Of a stretch of 6,236 nt of DNA, positions 1 to 5,441 are shown in pieces; position 1 is the first letter of the stretch, and each line of letters begins with the position of its first letter. Made by a program: the position numbers and the translations under genes. The notes beneath the pieces are model-generated. The model saw only the letters and a list, made by a program, of their open reading frames with translations, did not search any database and was not told where the DNA came from. This DNA is from CAYHPY01 sp964358485 (GTDB lineage Bacteria > Elusimicrobiota > Elusimicrobia > UBA1565 > UBA9628), in contig CAYHPY010000156.1 of NCBI GenBank assembly GCA_964358485.1, positions 1 through 6,236 on the forward strand, read 5' to 3'.

Positions 1-875
1 CGGAGCCCAAGCCTCCCAGGCAGAAAGCCCCGCGCAGGGGCCGCGGATCCTCCTCCGCCCGCCCGCTCTCCGCCTCCAAAGCCGCCGCAGGACCGGGACA
101 TAAGCAGGCCCCCAAAGCCCATAAGCCCTCCCGCGCCTCTTCCCAAAAGAAGAAGCCCCAGGCGGCCAAACCCGCCCCCGCGGGCAAGGGGAAGCTATCC
201 ACCGAGCTCGCCTACTGGACCGGGGCGCTCCTGGCGGCCGCGCGTTATGAAGGAAACACCCTCCGCTTCTCGGCGGACCGCCGCATAGGCCAGAACTTCG
301 CCGACCGCTGGGCCAAGCTGGCCAAAGACCTCTTCGGCGTGGAGCCCGCCGTGTCCATGAGCGAAGACCACAAGCTCCAGCATGCCGTCATCCCGGCCTC
401 GGGCCTGGGGGATTTCCTGGGCAAGGTGGAGATGAAGCCGGAGAGCTCCCCCGCCCAGGCGCCGGGCGCGCCGCGCTGGGCCTGGTCCAATCCGGATTGG
501 AAGAAGGCTTTTCTAAAAGGGGTGGCGGACTCCACCGCGCATTTCCACCGGACCCCTTCCCTCACCTTCCTGGCCCTTTCCCCGGCCCTCGGCCAATCCG
601 TGCAGAAGATCCTTTCCTCTCTGGGATTGGCGGCCGCCAAGAAGCCGGACGGCTCTCTCGTGCTCGAGGGCAAGGACGCAGTGACCCGATATTTCGAGAC
701 GGTCGGAACCTCGAACCTGAAGCTGAGGGACAGGTTTTCCGCCTATCAGGAAGGCGGCTCCCAGGGCGGCTCCTCCCAGGCCGAGGACGACGAAGAGGAC
801 GCCCCACAGCAGCCGGCCCCGGCACAGGAGCCTTCCGCAGACCCCGCTGTCCCGCCCGTTCCCCCCGAACTCTAG
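1..875 (+). CDS. LAGLIDADG-like fold protein, catalytically degenerate, 5' end cut by window
   Basis: The reading frame is open from base 3 to the TAG at 873-875 and has no start codon upstream that looks better than the window edge, so the N-terminus is missing. The first ~64 visible residues are a Lys/Arg/Pro/Ala-rich tail resembling histone H1-like or other nucleic-acid-binding tails. The core then reads like two LAGLIDADG repeats. Repeat one starts at 213 (ELAYWTGALLAAARY), followed by a LRFS strand, a long helix ending KDLFGVEP and a short strand-helix. Repeat two starts at 510 (FLKGVADSTAHF), followed by SLTFLALSPALGQSVQKILSSLG, a strand LVLEGK and helix AVTRYFETVG. In homing endonucleases the eighth motif residue is a catalytic Asp/Glu. 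Here it is Ala in repeat one and Thr (534-536) in repeat two, so DNA cleavage is unlikely. The C-terminus is acidic, then Pro/Ala-rich. A DNA- or RNA-binding role is inferred, as for WhiA, whose LAGLIDADG domain is also non-catalytic. It could instead be an uncharacterised fold that matches by chance. Confidence 0.6.
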   Translation, partial: EPKPPRQKAPRRGRGSSSARPLSASKAAAGPGHKQAPKAHKPSRASSQKKKPQAAKPAPAGKGKLSTELAYWTGALLAAARYEGNTLRFSADRRIGQNFADRWAKLAKDLFGVEPAVSMSEDHKLQHAVIPASGLGDFLGKVEMKPESSPAQAPGAPRWAWSNPDWKKAFLKGVADSTAHFHRTPSLTFLALSPALGQSVQKILSSLGLAAAKKPDGSLVLEGKDAVTRYFETVGTSNLKLRDRFSAYQEGGSQGGSSQAEDDEEDAPQQPAPAQEPSADPAVPPVPPEL

Positions 876-878
876 ACC

Positions 879-1322
879 TCAGGCGTCGAGGTCGAGCACC
901 GTCGGCCCCTGATCGGGATCATCCATGCCGCCGGAGGGAGACGCTCTTCGAGGAGGACCGAGCAGGCGGCCGATCAGGGCGTCGAGCACGGCCGGGGGTG
1001 CGGTGTTCGGGAGGAAATACAGCTTATCGGGGTTGGCGAAACGCGCCTGAGCAGCTTGCGGATCTCCCCCCACCAGGAAGACCACGCGGACCTCCAGCGT
1101 ACGGGTATTGCCCCGCAGGCGCTCGACGATGGTGGGCCCGTCTCCGCCGGCCAGTTGGAAATCCAGGATGATCAGGTCCGGCGTCCCAAGCTGTATCTTC
1201 TGTGCCAGCGAGAAGGCGTCCTGGCCCGCGTCCGCGTCATAGCCCCTGGACCGCAGATGACCGCACAACTCCTCGGCCGAGGAGAGGTCGTTGCGCGCGA
1301 CGAGGACCCTCTGGATTCCCAT
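879..1322 (-). CDS. Stand-alone degenerate response-regulator receiver protein
   Basis: This 147-residue protein is a single CheY-like receiver domain followed by a short Pro/Gly/Asp-rich tail with no output domain. The phosphoacceptor is visible as D54 in LIILDFQL, with G59-G60 and P63 in the usual following loop. Other catalytic positions have drifted: the acidic pair after strand 1 reads R10-N11-D12 instead of DD, the Thr/Ser after strand 4 is V84 (FLVGG), and the Lys before the conserved Pro is L104 (FLP). In the receiver family these residues bind Mg2+ and transmit phosphorylation, so this protein may be phosphorylated poorly or act independently of phosphorylation. The ATG at 1322 is supported by GGAGG at 1333-1329 with a six-base spacer. 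It converges on the LAGLIDADG-like gene with three bases between the stop codons. No histidine kinase lies nearby, so the partner is unknown. Confidence 0.85.
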   Translation of the reverse strand: MGIQRVLVARNDLSSAEELCGHLRSRGYDADAGQDAFSLAQKIQLGTPDLIILDFQLAGGDGPTIVERLRGNTRTLEVRVVFLVGGDPQAAQARFANPDKLYFLPNTAPPAVLDALIGRLLGPPRRASPSGGMDDPDQGPTVLDLDA

Positions 1323-1339
1323 GGCGAGCCTCCGACCCT

Positions 1340-1368
1340 AGTTTAACCCCCACATCCATCTCGGTCAA
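1340..1368 (-). promoter_or_regulatory. Sigma70-type promoter of the receiver gene
   Basis: On the minus strand, TTGACC (1368-1363, five of six matches to the -35 consensus) is followed by a 17-base spacer and TAAACT (1345-1340, four of six matches to the -10). The start point would be near 1333, leaving a leader of about 11 bases that begins at the Shine-Dalgarno sequence itself. Geometry is good, but the leader would be unusually short. Confidence 0.4.
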
Positions 1369-1396
1369 TAGCGCAATCCGTCGCGGCCCCTAATGA

Positions 1397-1402
1397 TATG
1401 AT
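1397..1402 (+). promoter_or_regulatory. -10-like hexamer directly before the DUF922 gene
   Basis: TATGAT matches five of six bases of the -10 consensus and ends five bases before the ATG at 1408, so transcription would start at or beside the start codon. No convincing -35 lies 16-18 bases upstream, and no Shine-Dalgarno sequence precedes the ATG. This fits a leaderless mRNA but could be chance in a short AT-rich patch. Confidence 0.35.
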
Positions 1403-1407
1403 GGGCC

Positions 1408-2391
1408 ATGGCCCGCGGCCCCGCTCCCATACTCCAAGCCCTCCTCCTGGGCGCCGCCCTCCTTCTGGCCGCCCTTTCATTCCCTTTCTTGCGCTCCGCG
1501 CTCCTCGCGCCCGAGGAGGACGAAGCCCCAGGCCTGGAGACCGCGTTTCCCCAGCCGCAAGAAGATCCCGAACCTCTCCCGGAGTCGGCGGCGATACTCC
1601 AGCGGATGCGCCAAGACTCGGTTTCGCTCCTTTCCAAGGAAGACACCGGGCGGCAAGCCCCGACCGTGACCGCAACCGGCCGGAGGCCTTCCGCCGGGAC
1701 CGGCGCGCGGACTCAGCGCAAGACCCCCTTGAAGCCGGCGGCCTCGCGCCGGTCCATGGCCCAAACCCGGCCCCCCGACCCGCGGCGAACGGACGGGACC
1801 TCGAGCCGGACTCTCATGGGCGTCGGAGCCGGCAGGACCGTCCTCGGCGCCGGGATCCACTGCCTGGTGGGCGACGTCTCGCCCATGCCCGGGGTGCTCT
1901 TGCGGACCGGGTCCGCTTATTACGACGTGCCCGGAAGGACTCCGGAGGAGATCTCCGGCGCCATGTCCAAGCTGGTCTCAGCCGGGGCCGCGGGAGCGCA
2001 TCGGGCCGCCGGGACCGCCCGCCAGGAGGTCCGAGCCTCCTTCAACCTCATCGAGCAGGGAGGGGTCTGCCGGGCCGACGAGGTCCAGGTCGAGCTCGAC
2101 GTCGTCATCACGCTCCCGCGCCTGAGGGACGGCGTCACGCTCGCCCTCCAGCAGAGGTGGAGAAAGTTTCAAGATGTGATCGCGGCGCATGAGAACAGCC
2201 ACAAGGCCATCGCGGTCCGGGTGGCAAACGACCTCCGCCAGGAGCTGGATTTCGCGGCGTCGCGGCCCGGCCCCTGCTCCGAGAAGAGCGCCGCGTTCAC
2301 CGCGGCCCAGCAGAGGGCCCACGGCGAGATGCGGCGGCGCCAATCGGAATACGACGCCTACACCTCCACCCACTGCGGGACCACTCTTTAG
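1408..2391 (+). CDS. DUF922-family secreted or membrane-anchored zinc peptidase
   Basis: The 327-residue product begins with a short basic stretch and a hydrophobic segment (about residues 6-28, rich in Leu/Ala), so it is exported or held in the membrane with the rest outside the cytoplasm. No lipobox Cys is visible. Residues ~30-150 are a low-complexity Pro/Arg/Glu-rich linker. The C-terminal ~155 residues resemble DUF922, annotated as predicted secreted Zn-dependent proteases: YYDVPGRTPEEI near residue 172, a VQVELDVVITLP strand, W251, then the HExxH motif H261-E262-N263-S264-H265, and a terminal YDAYTSTHCG where H322 may be the third zinc ligand. Cysteines at 221 and 290 match paired positions I recall in the family and may form a disulfide. 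The start is the only ATG in frame with the signal segment, but it has no Shine-Dalgarno sequence. The substrate is unknown, and peptidase activity is predicted from the motif only. Confidence 0.8.
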   Translation: MARGPAPILQALLLGAALLLAALSFPFLRSALLAPEEDEAPGLETAFPQPQEDPEPLPESAAILQRMRQDSVSLLSKEDTGRQAPTVTATGRRPSAGTGARTQRKTPLKPAASRRSMAQTRPPDPRRTDGTSSRTLMGVGAGRTVLGAGIHCLVGDVSPMPGVLLRTGSAYYDVPGRTPEEISGAMSKLVSAGAAGAHRAAGTARQEVRASFNLIEQGGVCRADEVQVELDVVITLPRLRDGVTLALQQRWRKFQDVIAAHENSHKAIAVRVANDLRQELDFAASRPGPCSEKSAAFTAAQQRAHGEMRRRQSEYDAYTSTHCGTTL

Positions 2392-2397
2392 TAGAAT
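2392..2397 (+). promoter_or_regulatory. Possible -10 element of the tRNA-Ser gene
   Basis: TAGAAT (five of six matches to TATAAT) starts one base after the DUF922 stop codon and ends six bases before the first base of the mature tRNA. No good -35 is visible inside the 3' end of the DUF922 gene. If used, it would give a transcript with almost no 5' leader. The tRNA could instead be read through from the DUF922 gene. Confidence 0.3.
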
Positions 2398-2403
2398 AGA
2401 GGC

Positions 2404-2494
2404 GGAAGGGTGCGTGAGCGGTTGAAACGGACGCTCTCGAAAAGCGTTAGGCGGCGACCCCGCCTCGGGGGTTCGAATCCCCCCCCTTCCGCCA
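2404..2494 (+). tRNA. tRNA-Ser, anticodon CGA, with encoded CCA
   Basis: A full class II cloverleaf can be folded. The acceptor stem is GGAAGGG (2404-2410) with CCCTTCC (2484-2490). The D arm is CGT/ACG (2413-2415 with 2427-2429), with GG in the loop. The anticodon stem is ACGCT/AGCGT (2431-2435 with 2443-2447) around loop CTCGAAA, giving anticodon CGA at 2438-2440, which reads UCG. The long variable arm pairs AGGCGG with CCGCCT (2449-2454 with 2460-2465). The T arm is five G-C pairs around TTCGAAT (2472-2478). Discriminator G at 2491 and CCA at 2492-2494 are encoded. The long variable arm and discriminator G are serine-type identity features. Confidence 0.96.
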
Positions 2495-2548
2495 TATTGA
2501 GATTTCGTCAAAAGGCAGCTAAGTAACGGAAACGGCAAGGAAAATAAA

Positions 2549-2965
2549 ATGTGGAACCCACTTCAGAAGCTCAAAGAAAAATTCGGCGGAGCCAAGGCTC
2601 TTCCCGAGTCGGCACCGGCTCCCTCCAAGATAGTGGAAGCGGCCGCCGGCGGCATGCCGGACATGAAGGACCTGGAGAAGAAAGGGCTCTTGCGCCAATT
2701 CTTCCGCCACTGGAAAGACCCGGCTTTCTTAAAACAGGTGCAGGGCATCGTCGCCCGCATGCAGGCCGACGGCGTCGATGTGAAGGACCAGAAAGCGGTC
2801 AAGGCGTGGGTCGAGAAGCACCAGGCCGAGGTCTCCTCCGGGCGGATAACGGCCCCCTCGCCCGAGGCGCCGAAGACTTTTGTCAAGACCGGCCCGGACA
2901 TCGGACGCAACGACCCCTGCCATTGCGGGAGCGGAAAGAAGTTCAAGAAATGCCATGGGGGGTGA
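2549..2965 (+). CDS. Small SEC-C zinc-motif protein
   Basis: This 138-residue protein ends in a canonical SEC-C motif: GRNDPCHCGSGKKFKKCHG at residues 119-137, with zinc ligands C124, C126, C135 and H136. The motif is named from the SecA C-terminus, where it binds zinc and contacts SecB or ribosomes, but it also occurs on many small unrelated proteins as a protein- or nucleic-acid-interaction tail. The N-terminal ~110 residues are mostly charged helix (a basic start, then RQFFRHWKDPAFLKQVQGIV and a second helix around KDQKAVKAWVEKH) and match no domain I recognise. The ATG at 2549 has AAGGA at 2537-2541 with a seven-base spacer. Its last 11 bases overlap the start of the MBL-fold gene, so the two are probably cotranscribed. 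A function beyond zinc binding cannot be assigned. Confidence 0.85.
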   Translation: MWNPLQKLKEKFGGAKALPESAPAPSKIVEAAAGGMPDMKDLEKKGLLRQFFRHWKDPAFLKQVQGIVARMQADGVDVKDQKAVKAWVEKHQAEVSSGRITAPSPEAPKTFVKTGPDIGRNDPCHCGSGKKFKKCHGG

Positions 2966-3836
2966 GGCGGCCTCCTCGGCCTTGGCCCGCCCCATCCGCC
3001 TAGGCCGCCTTGAGGTCTATCTCCTCAGCGACGGCACCTTCCGGCTCGACGGCGGCGCCATGTACGGCGTGGTTCCCAAGGCCCTCTGGGAGCGCGGCGC
3101 TCCGGCCGACGAGCGCAACCGCGTCCTCCTTTCGATAGGCTGCCTGCTCGTCCGGACCCCGGGCGGGAAGAACATCCTGGTGGACGCCGGGCTCTCCTCA
3201 AAGTACGATTCGAACAAGAAGTTCATCCACACCTATTCGGTCGAGAGGAAGCGGACTCTCCTCGATGAGCTCTCCGCCCTGAGCCTGAGCCCCGGGGACA
3301 TCCACCTAGTGGTGAACACCCATCTCCATTTCGACCACGCGGGCGGGGACACCGAGCGCGACGATGCGGGGCGCCTGCGCCCCCAGTTCCCCAATGCGAG
3401 ATATGTCATCCAGAAACTCGAGTGGGAGGACGCGCACCGCGCCCATGAGAGGAATCGCGCCTCCTATTTGGAGGAGAACTTCGCCCCCCTGCAGGACTCC
3501 GGCCTCCTAGATCTCGTCGATGGCGACGCGGAACTCGAGCCCGGGGTGAAAGTCCTGCGCTCGGGCGGGCATACCCGGGGCCATCAGTGCGTGCTTCTGG
3601 AGTCCGAAGGCCGCAAAGCCCTCTTCTTGGGGGACCTCATCCCCACGCGCTCCCATGTCCCCCTGCCCTGGATCATGGCCTACGACCTCTACCCCCTGGA
3701 GACCTTGGAGTCGAAGCGGGCTCTACTCGCGAAGGCCCAGGAAGAGGGCTGGCTGCTCCTCTTCCAACACGACCCCGAACGCCGCTCCGGCGTGCTCAAG
3801 GAAGCCGAGGGCCGCACCGTCCTAGTCGAAGAATAG
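2955..3836 (+). CDS. Metallo-beta-lactamase-fold hydrolase (lactonase-like)
   Basis: From the ATG at 2955 this is a 293-residue MBL-fold enzyme with a complete two-metal site: H123-L-H125-F-D127-H128 (NTHLHFDHAGG), H206 in SGGHTRGH, bridging D227 in LFLGDLIP, and H272 in LFQHDPE. The overall order (ILVDAGL strand, long insert with YVIQKLEWEDA, then GHTRGH and GD) resembles the COG0491 group that includes N-acyl-homoserine lactonases and other small-molecule esterases or lactonases. The substrate cannot be read from sequence. A longer frame reaches back to 2880, but those residues translate SEC-C coding sequence out of frame, and the MBL core begins just after 2955, so I prefer 2955. The start has no strong Shine-Dalgarno sequence and overlaps the SEC-C stop by 11 bases, suggesting coupled translation. 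No signal peptide is visible, so it is probably cytoplasmic. Confidence 0.88.
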   Translation: MGGEAASSALARPIRLGRLEVYLLSDGTFRLDGGAMYGVVPKALWERGAPADERNRVLLSIGCLLVRTPGGKNILVDAGLSSKYDSNKKFIHTYSVERKRTLLDELSALSLSPGDIHLVVNTHLHFDHAGGDTERDDAGRLRPQFPNARYVIQKLEWEDAHRAHERNRASYLEENFAPLQDSGLLDLVDGDAELEPGVKVLRSGGHTRGHQCVLLESEGRKALFLGDLIPTRSHVPLPWIMAYDLYPLETLESKRALLAKAQEEGWLLLFQHDPERRSGVLKEAEGRTVLVEE

Positions 3837-3847
3837 GCGCCTAGTCC

Positions 3848-3889
3848 CCTGACTCGCTGAAAAACGCATGCGTTTTTCAGCGAGTCAGG
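3848..3889. repeat. Perfect 42-bp palindrome at convergent gene junction, probable terminator
   Basis: Bases 3848-3868 are the exact reverse complement of 3869-3889, with the centre at GCA|TGC and no mismatch. Each arm carries a GACTCGCTG block and an A5 or T5 run. It lies between the convergent MBL-fold gene (stop 3836) and SDR gene (stop 3887-3885, inside the right arm). On the plus strand it is followed by CCCTTTTCTTCC, so it can act as an intrinsic terminator for the SEC-C/MBL transcript. On the minus strand no T-rich tract follows. A cruciform-forming site, a protein-binding site or an inverted pair of a dispersed repeat are alternatives. Confidence 0.8.
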
Positions 3890-4664
3890 CCCTTTTCTTC
3901 CGGTTCGGGTCGAAGCACGCCGCGATCGGCTCGTAGAGGAAGCCCGGAAGGTTCCGTACCAGATACTTCATGGGAAGCGAGAGCTGCCAGGGGAAATGCA
4001 CCAAGCGCCTCCTGGCCTCGATGCCCGCGATCATGCGGCGGACCCCATCCTCGGTCTCCAGCAGGAAGGGCATGTCCCCGGGCTTATGGCGCGCGGTCAT
4101 TTCGCTCTTGACGAAGCCCGGACAGACCGTGACCACCTCCACCCCGGTCCCCCGCAGGTCGATGCGGACCGATTCCAGCATGGCGACCATCGCCGCCTTG
4201 CTCGCGCAGTAGGCTCCCGAGCTCGGCAGCCCCCGCCAGGCCGCCACGCTCGCTATCCCGGCGATGAGCCCGGCGCGCGCGGCGAGCATGTCCGGGAGCA
4301 CGGCTTCCAGCCAAAGGGCGGTCCCTAGGACATTGACCGTCATCGTCGTCCGGTAGTTCTCGGCGGTGAACTCCCGGGCGCTCTGCGAGAGGCTCACCCC
4401 GGCGTTGAGCACGGCCCAATCGAGCCCCCCCCAGGCCTCCCGGATGCGGGCGTAGTGCCCCCGCACACTCTCCGCGTCCGCCGCGTCACCGCAAAGCTCC
4501 AGGCATTCCCCCCCGGCGCCCGCGGCCTCTTGGGCCGCCTCGCGGAGCTTGTCAGCCCGCCGTCCGGTCAAGGCAAGCCGAAAGCCCCGGCGGCCGAGCT
4601 GGCGGGCCATCTCCCGCCCCAGCCCCGAGGTCGCGCCCGTGATCAAGACCCGAGTCCCATTCAT
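3885..4664 (-). CDS. Short-chain dehydrogenase/reductase (classical SDR)
   Basis: The 259-residue protein is a complete classical SDR. The nucleotide-binding motif TGATSGLG occupies residues 9-16, GRR at 34-36 after strand 2 suggests NADP(H) preference, D60 is at the adenine-contact position, and NAGV begins at N87. The catalytic set is N111, S139 and Y152-x3-K156 (YCASK), followed by the strand-6 motif PGFVKSEM (182-189). The C-terminal ~60 residues, with hydrophobic and basic patches (WQLSLPMKYLVRNLPGFLY), probably form the substrate lid or touch membranes, as in SDRs acting on lipids or retinol-like compounds. The substrate is unknown. The start at 4664 is set by GGAGG and by overlap with the upstream SAM-binding gene as ATGA, indicating translational coupling. 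The frame remains open to 4802, but that extension only re-reads the neighbour. The stop codon lies within the palindrome. Confidence 0.92.
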   Translation of the reverse strand: MNGTRVLITGATSGLGREMARQLGRRGFRLALTGRRADKLREAAQEAAGAGGECLELCGDAADAESVRGHYARIREAWGGLDWAVLNAGVSLSQSAREFTAENYRTTMTVNVLGTALWLEAVLPDMLAARAGLIAGIASVAAWRGLPSSGAYCASKAAMVAMLESVRIDLRGTGVEVVTVCPGFVKSEMTARHKPGDMPFLLETEDGVRRMIAGIEARRRLVHFPWQLSLPMKYLVRNLPGFLYEPIAACFDPNRKKRA

Positions 4665-5341
4665 CTCTCCCTCCGTGCCGCGGTCCAGACCACGTAGTGG
4701 GCGCCCCGATAGGCGTTGCGGCTGCGGACCGGAACCTCGCCCACCTCGAACCCGGCTTTGCGCAGTCGTTTGAGGAAACCCCGGTCCGGCTTGGCCGACC
4801 ATAAGGCCAAGAGACCCTCGGACCTGAGAGCGGAATACGCCGCCGCCAAGCCCGCGTCCGAATAAAGCCAGTCATTGCTCTTCAAGGTGAGGCCTTCCGG
4901 GCCGTTATCGACATCCTGAAGGATGGCATCGTAGGCGCCGCGCTCCGTCCTCAGGAGCCGCGCGACGTCGGTTTCCATCACGCGGACGCGTCCATCGCGC
5001 AGGGGGTGGCCGGCGAGATGCGAAAGCGGGCCTCGGTTCCATTCGACCACGGCCGGCACGAGTTCGGCCACCGACACCCGGGCGTCCGGCCTCAGCTTCT
5101 TGAGCGCCGCAGCCAGGGTAAATCCCATACCCAGCCCTCCGATGAGGACGCTCGCGCGCGGGACCGAGACGAGCCTGGCGCAGCCGATCTCAGCGAGGGC
5201 GTCTTCCGAGGCGTGGGCGGTGCTGTCCATAAGGAGGCTGCCCTCCACCTTGATGGAGAACTCCCCGCCCCGCCTGTGCAGGCTGATCTCCTCCCCGCTA
5301 GCCGACACCTTCGCCCGGCCGAGCACCTCCCAGGGGATCAC
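4661..5341 (-). CDS. Spermidine-synthase-like SAM-binding protein
   Basis: This 226-residue protein has a Rossmann-like SAM-binding core. It shows the glycine loop VLIGGLGMGFT (65-75), acidic E93 at the end of strand 2 (VAELVP), D125 in VMETDV, and YDAILQDVDNGPEG (137-150) at the position where aminopropyltransferases have their active-site Asp. The preceding region (MIPWEVLGRA, FSIKVEGSLLMDS) forms the small beta domain typical of SpeE-like proteins. It is shorter than usual spermidine synthases (about 280 residues or more), and its glycine loop is GGLGMG rather than GGGDGG. It therefore probably belongs to the compact bacterial subgroup often labelled spermidine synthase, whose true substrate is unproven. 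A methyltransferase role is equally possible. The start is GTG at 5341: no in-frame ATG lies close upstream, and MIPWE is the usual N-terminus as I recall it. It overlaps the SDR start by four bases, forming one operon. Confidence 0.78.
   Translation of the reverse strand: MIPWEVLGRAKVSASGEEISLHRRGGEFSIKVEGSLLMDSTAHASEDALAEIGCARLVSVPRASVLIGGLGMGFTLAAALKKLRPDARVSVAELVPAVVEWNRGPLSHLAGHPLRDGRVRVMETDVARLLRTERGAYDAILQDVDNGPEGLTLKSNDWLYSDAGLAAAYSALRSEGLLALWSAKPDRGFLKRLRKAGFEVGEVPVRSRNAYRGAHYVVWTAARRER
4670..4674 (-). promoter_or_regulatory. Shine-Dalgarno sequence fixing the SDR start
   Basis: GGAGG on the minus strand sits five bases before the ATG at 4664 and within the 3' end of the upstream gene. 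It selects MNGTRVLITG as the N-terminus, which places the TGxxxGxG motif at the usual distance from the start for a classical SDR. Confidence 0.85.
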
Positions 5342-5365
5342 GGCCGACCCGTTTCCATAGCATCC

Positions 5366-5371
5366 ATCATA
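5366..5371 (-). promoter_or_regulatory. Possible -10 element for the SpeE-like/SDR operon
   Basis: TATGAT on the minus strand (five of six matches to the -10) lies 24 bases before the GTG at 5341. The -35 region 17 bases upstream (TGGCGC) matches only three of six, so this is a weak call resting on position in the 100-base divergent gap. Confidence 0.3.
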
Positions 5372-5380
5372 GCCCGAGTT

Positions 5381-5399
5381 CCCCCTTCGCGCCAGGGGG
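5381..5399. repeat. Small inverted repeat in divergent intergenic region
   Basis: CCCCCT (5381-5386) and AGGGGG (5394-5399) form a six-pair G-C-rich hairpin with a seven-base loop. It lies between the two divergent promoter candidates, just upstream of the pilin -35 region. It could be an operator for a dimeric regulator. It has no T tract on either side, so it is not a convincing terminator. Confidence 0.35.
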
Positions 5400-5407
5400 C
5401 CTCCCTA

Positions 5408-5436
5408 TGGATAATCCCAGGATTAGCCGGTATAAT
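5408..5436 (+). promoter_or_regulatory. Sigma70-type promoter of the pilin-like gene
   Basis: TGGATA (5408-5413, four of six) and a consensus TATAAT (5431-5436) are separated by 17 bases. The -10 ends five bases before the ATG at 5442, so transcription should begin at or next to the start codon. The in-frame stop TAA at 5433-5435 lies within the -10, so no upstream start is possible. Confidence 0.55.
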
Positions 5437-5441
5437 CGGAT

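Noticed and set aside
1398..2192. 264-codon plus-strand open frame inside the DUF922 gene
   Set aside because: It is Arg/Pro-rich low-complexity translation. The overlapping frame carries the signal segment and HExxH motif.
2404..2494. tRNA-Ser as an integration attachment site
   Set aside because: No repeat of the tRNA 3' end, no integrase and no compositional break appears in the window.
2497..2525. Promoter for the SEC-C gene with TTGAGA as -35
   Set aside because: The hexamer 17 bases downstream (TAAGTA) hardly matches a -10. Readthrough from the tRNA is as likely.
2880..2954. Longer MBL-fold start at 2880
   Set aside because: These 25 residues overlap SEC-C motif codons in another frame and precede the MBL core without adding a recognisable element.
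4665..4802. Longer SDR start reaching back to 4802
   Set aside because: The extra residues re-read the SpeE-like gene out of frame. GGAGG and the ATGA overlap support the start at 4664, which also gives the normal SDR N-terminus.
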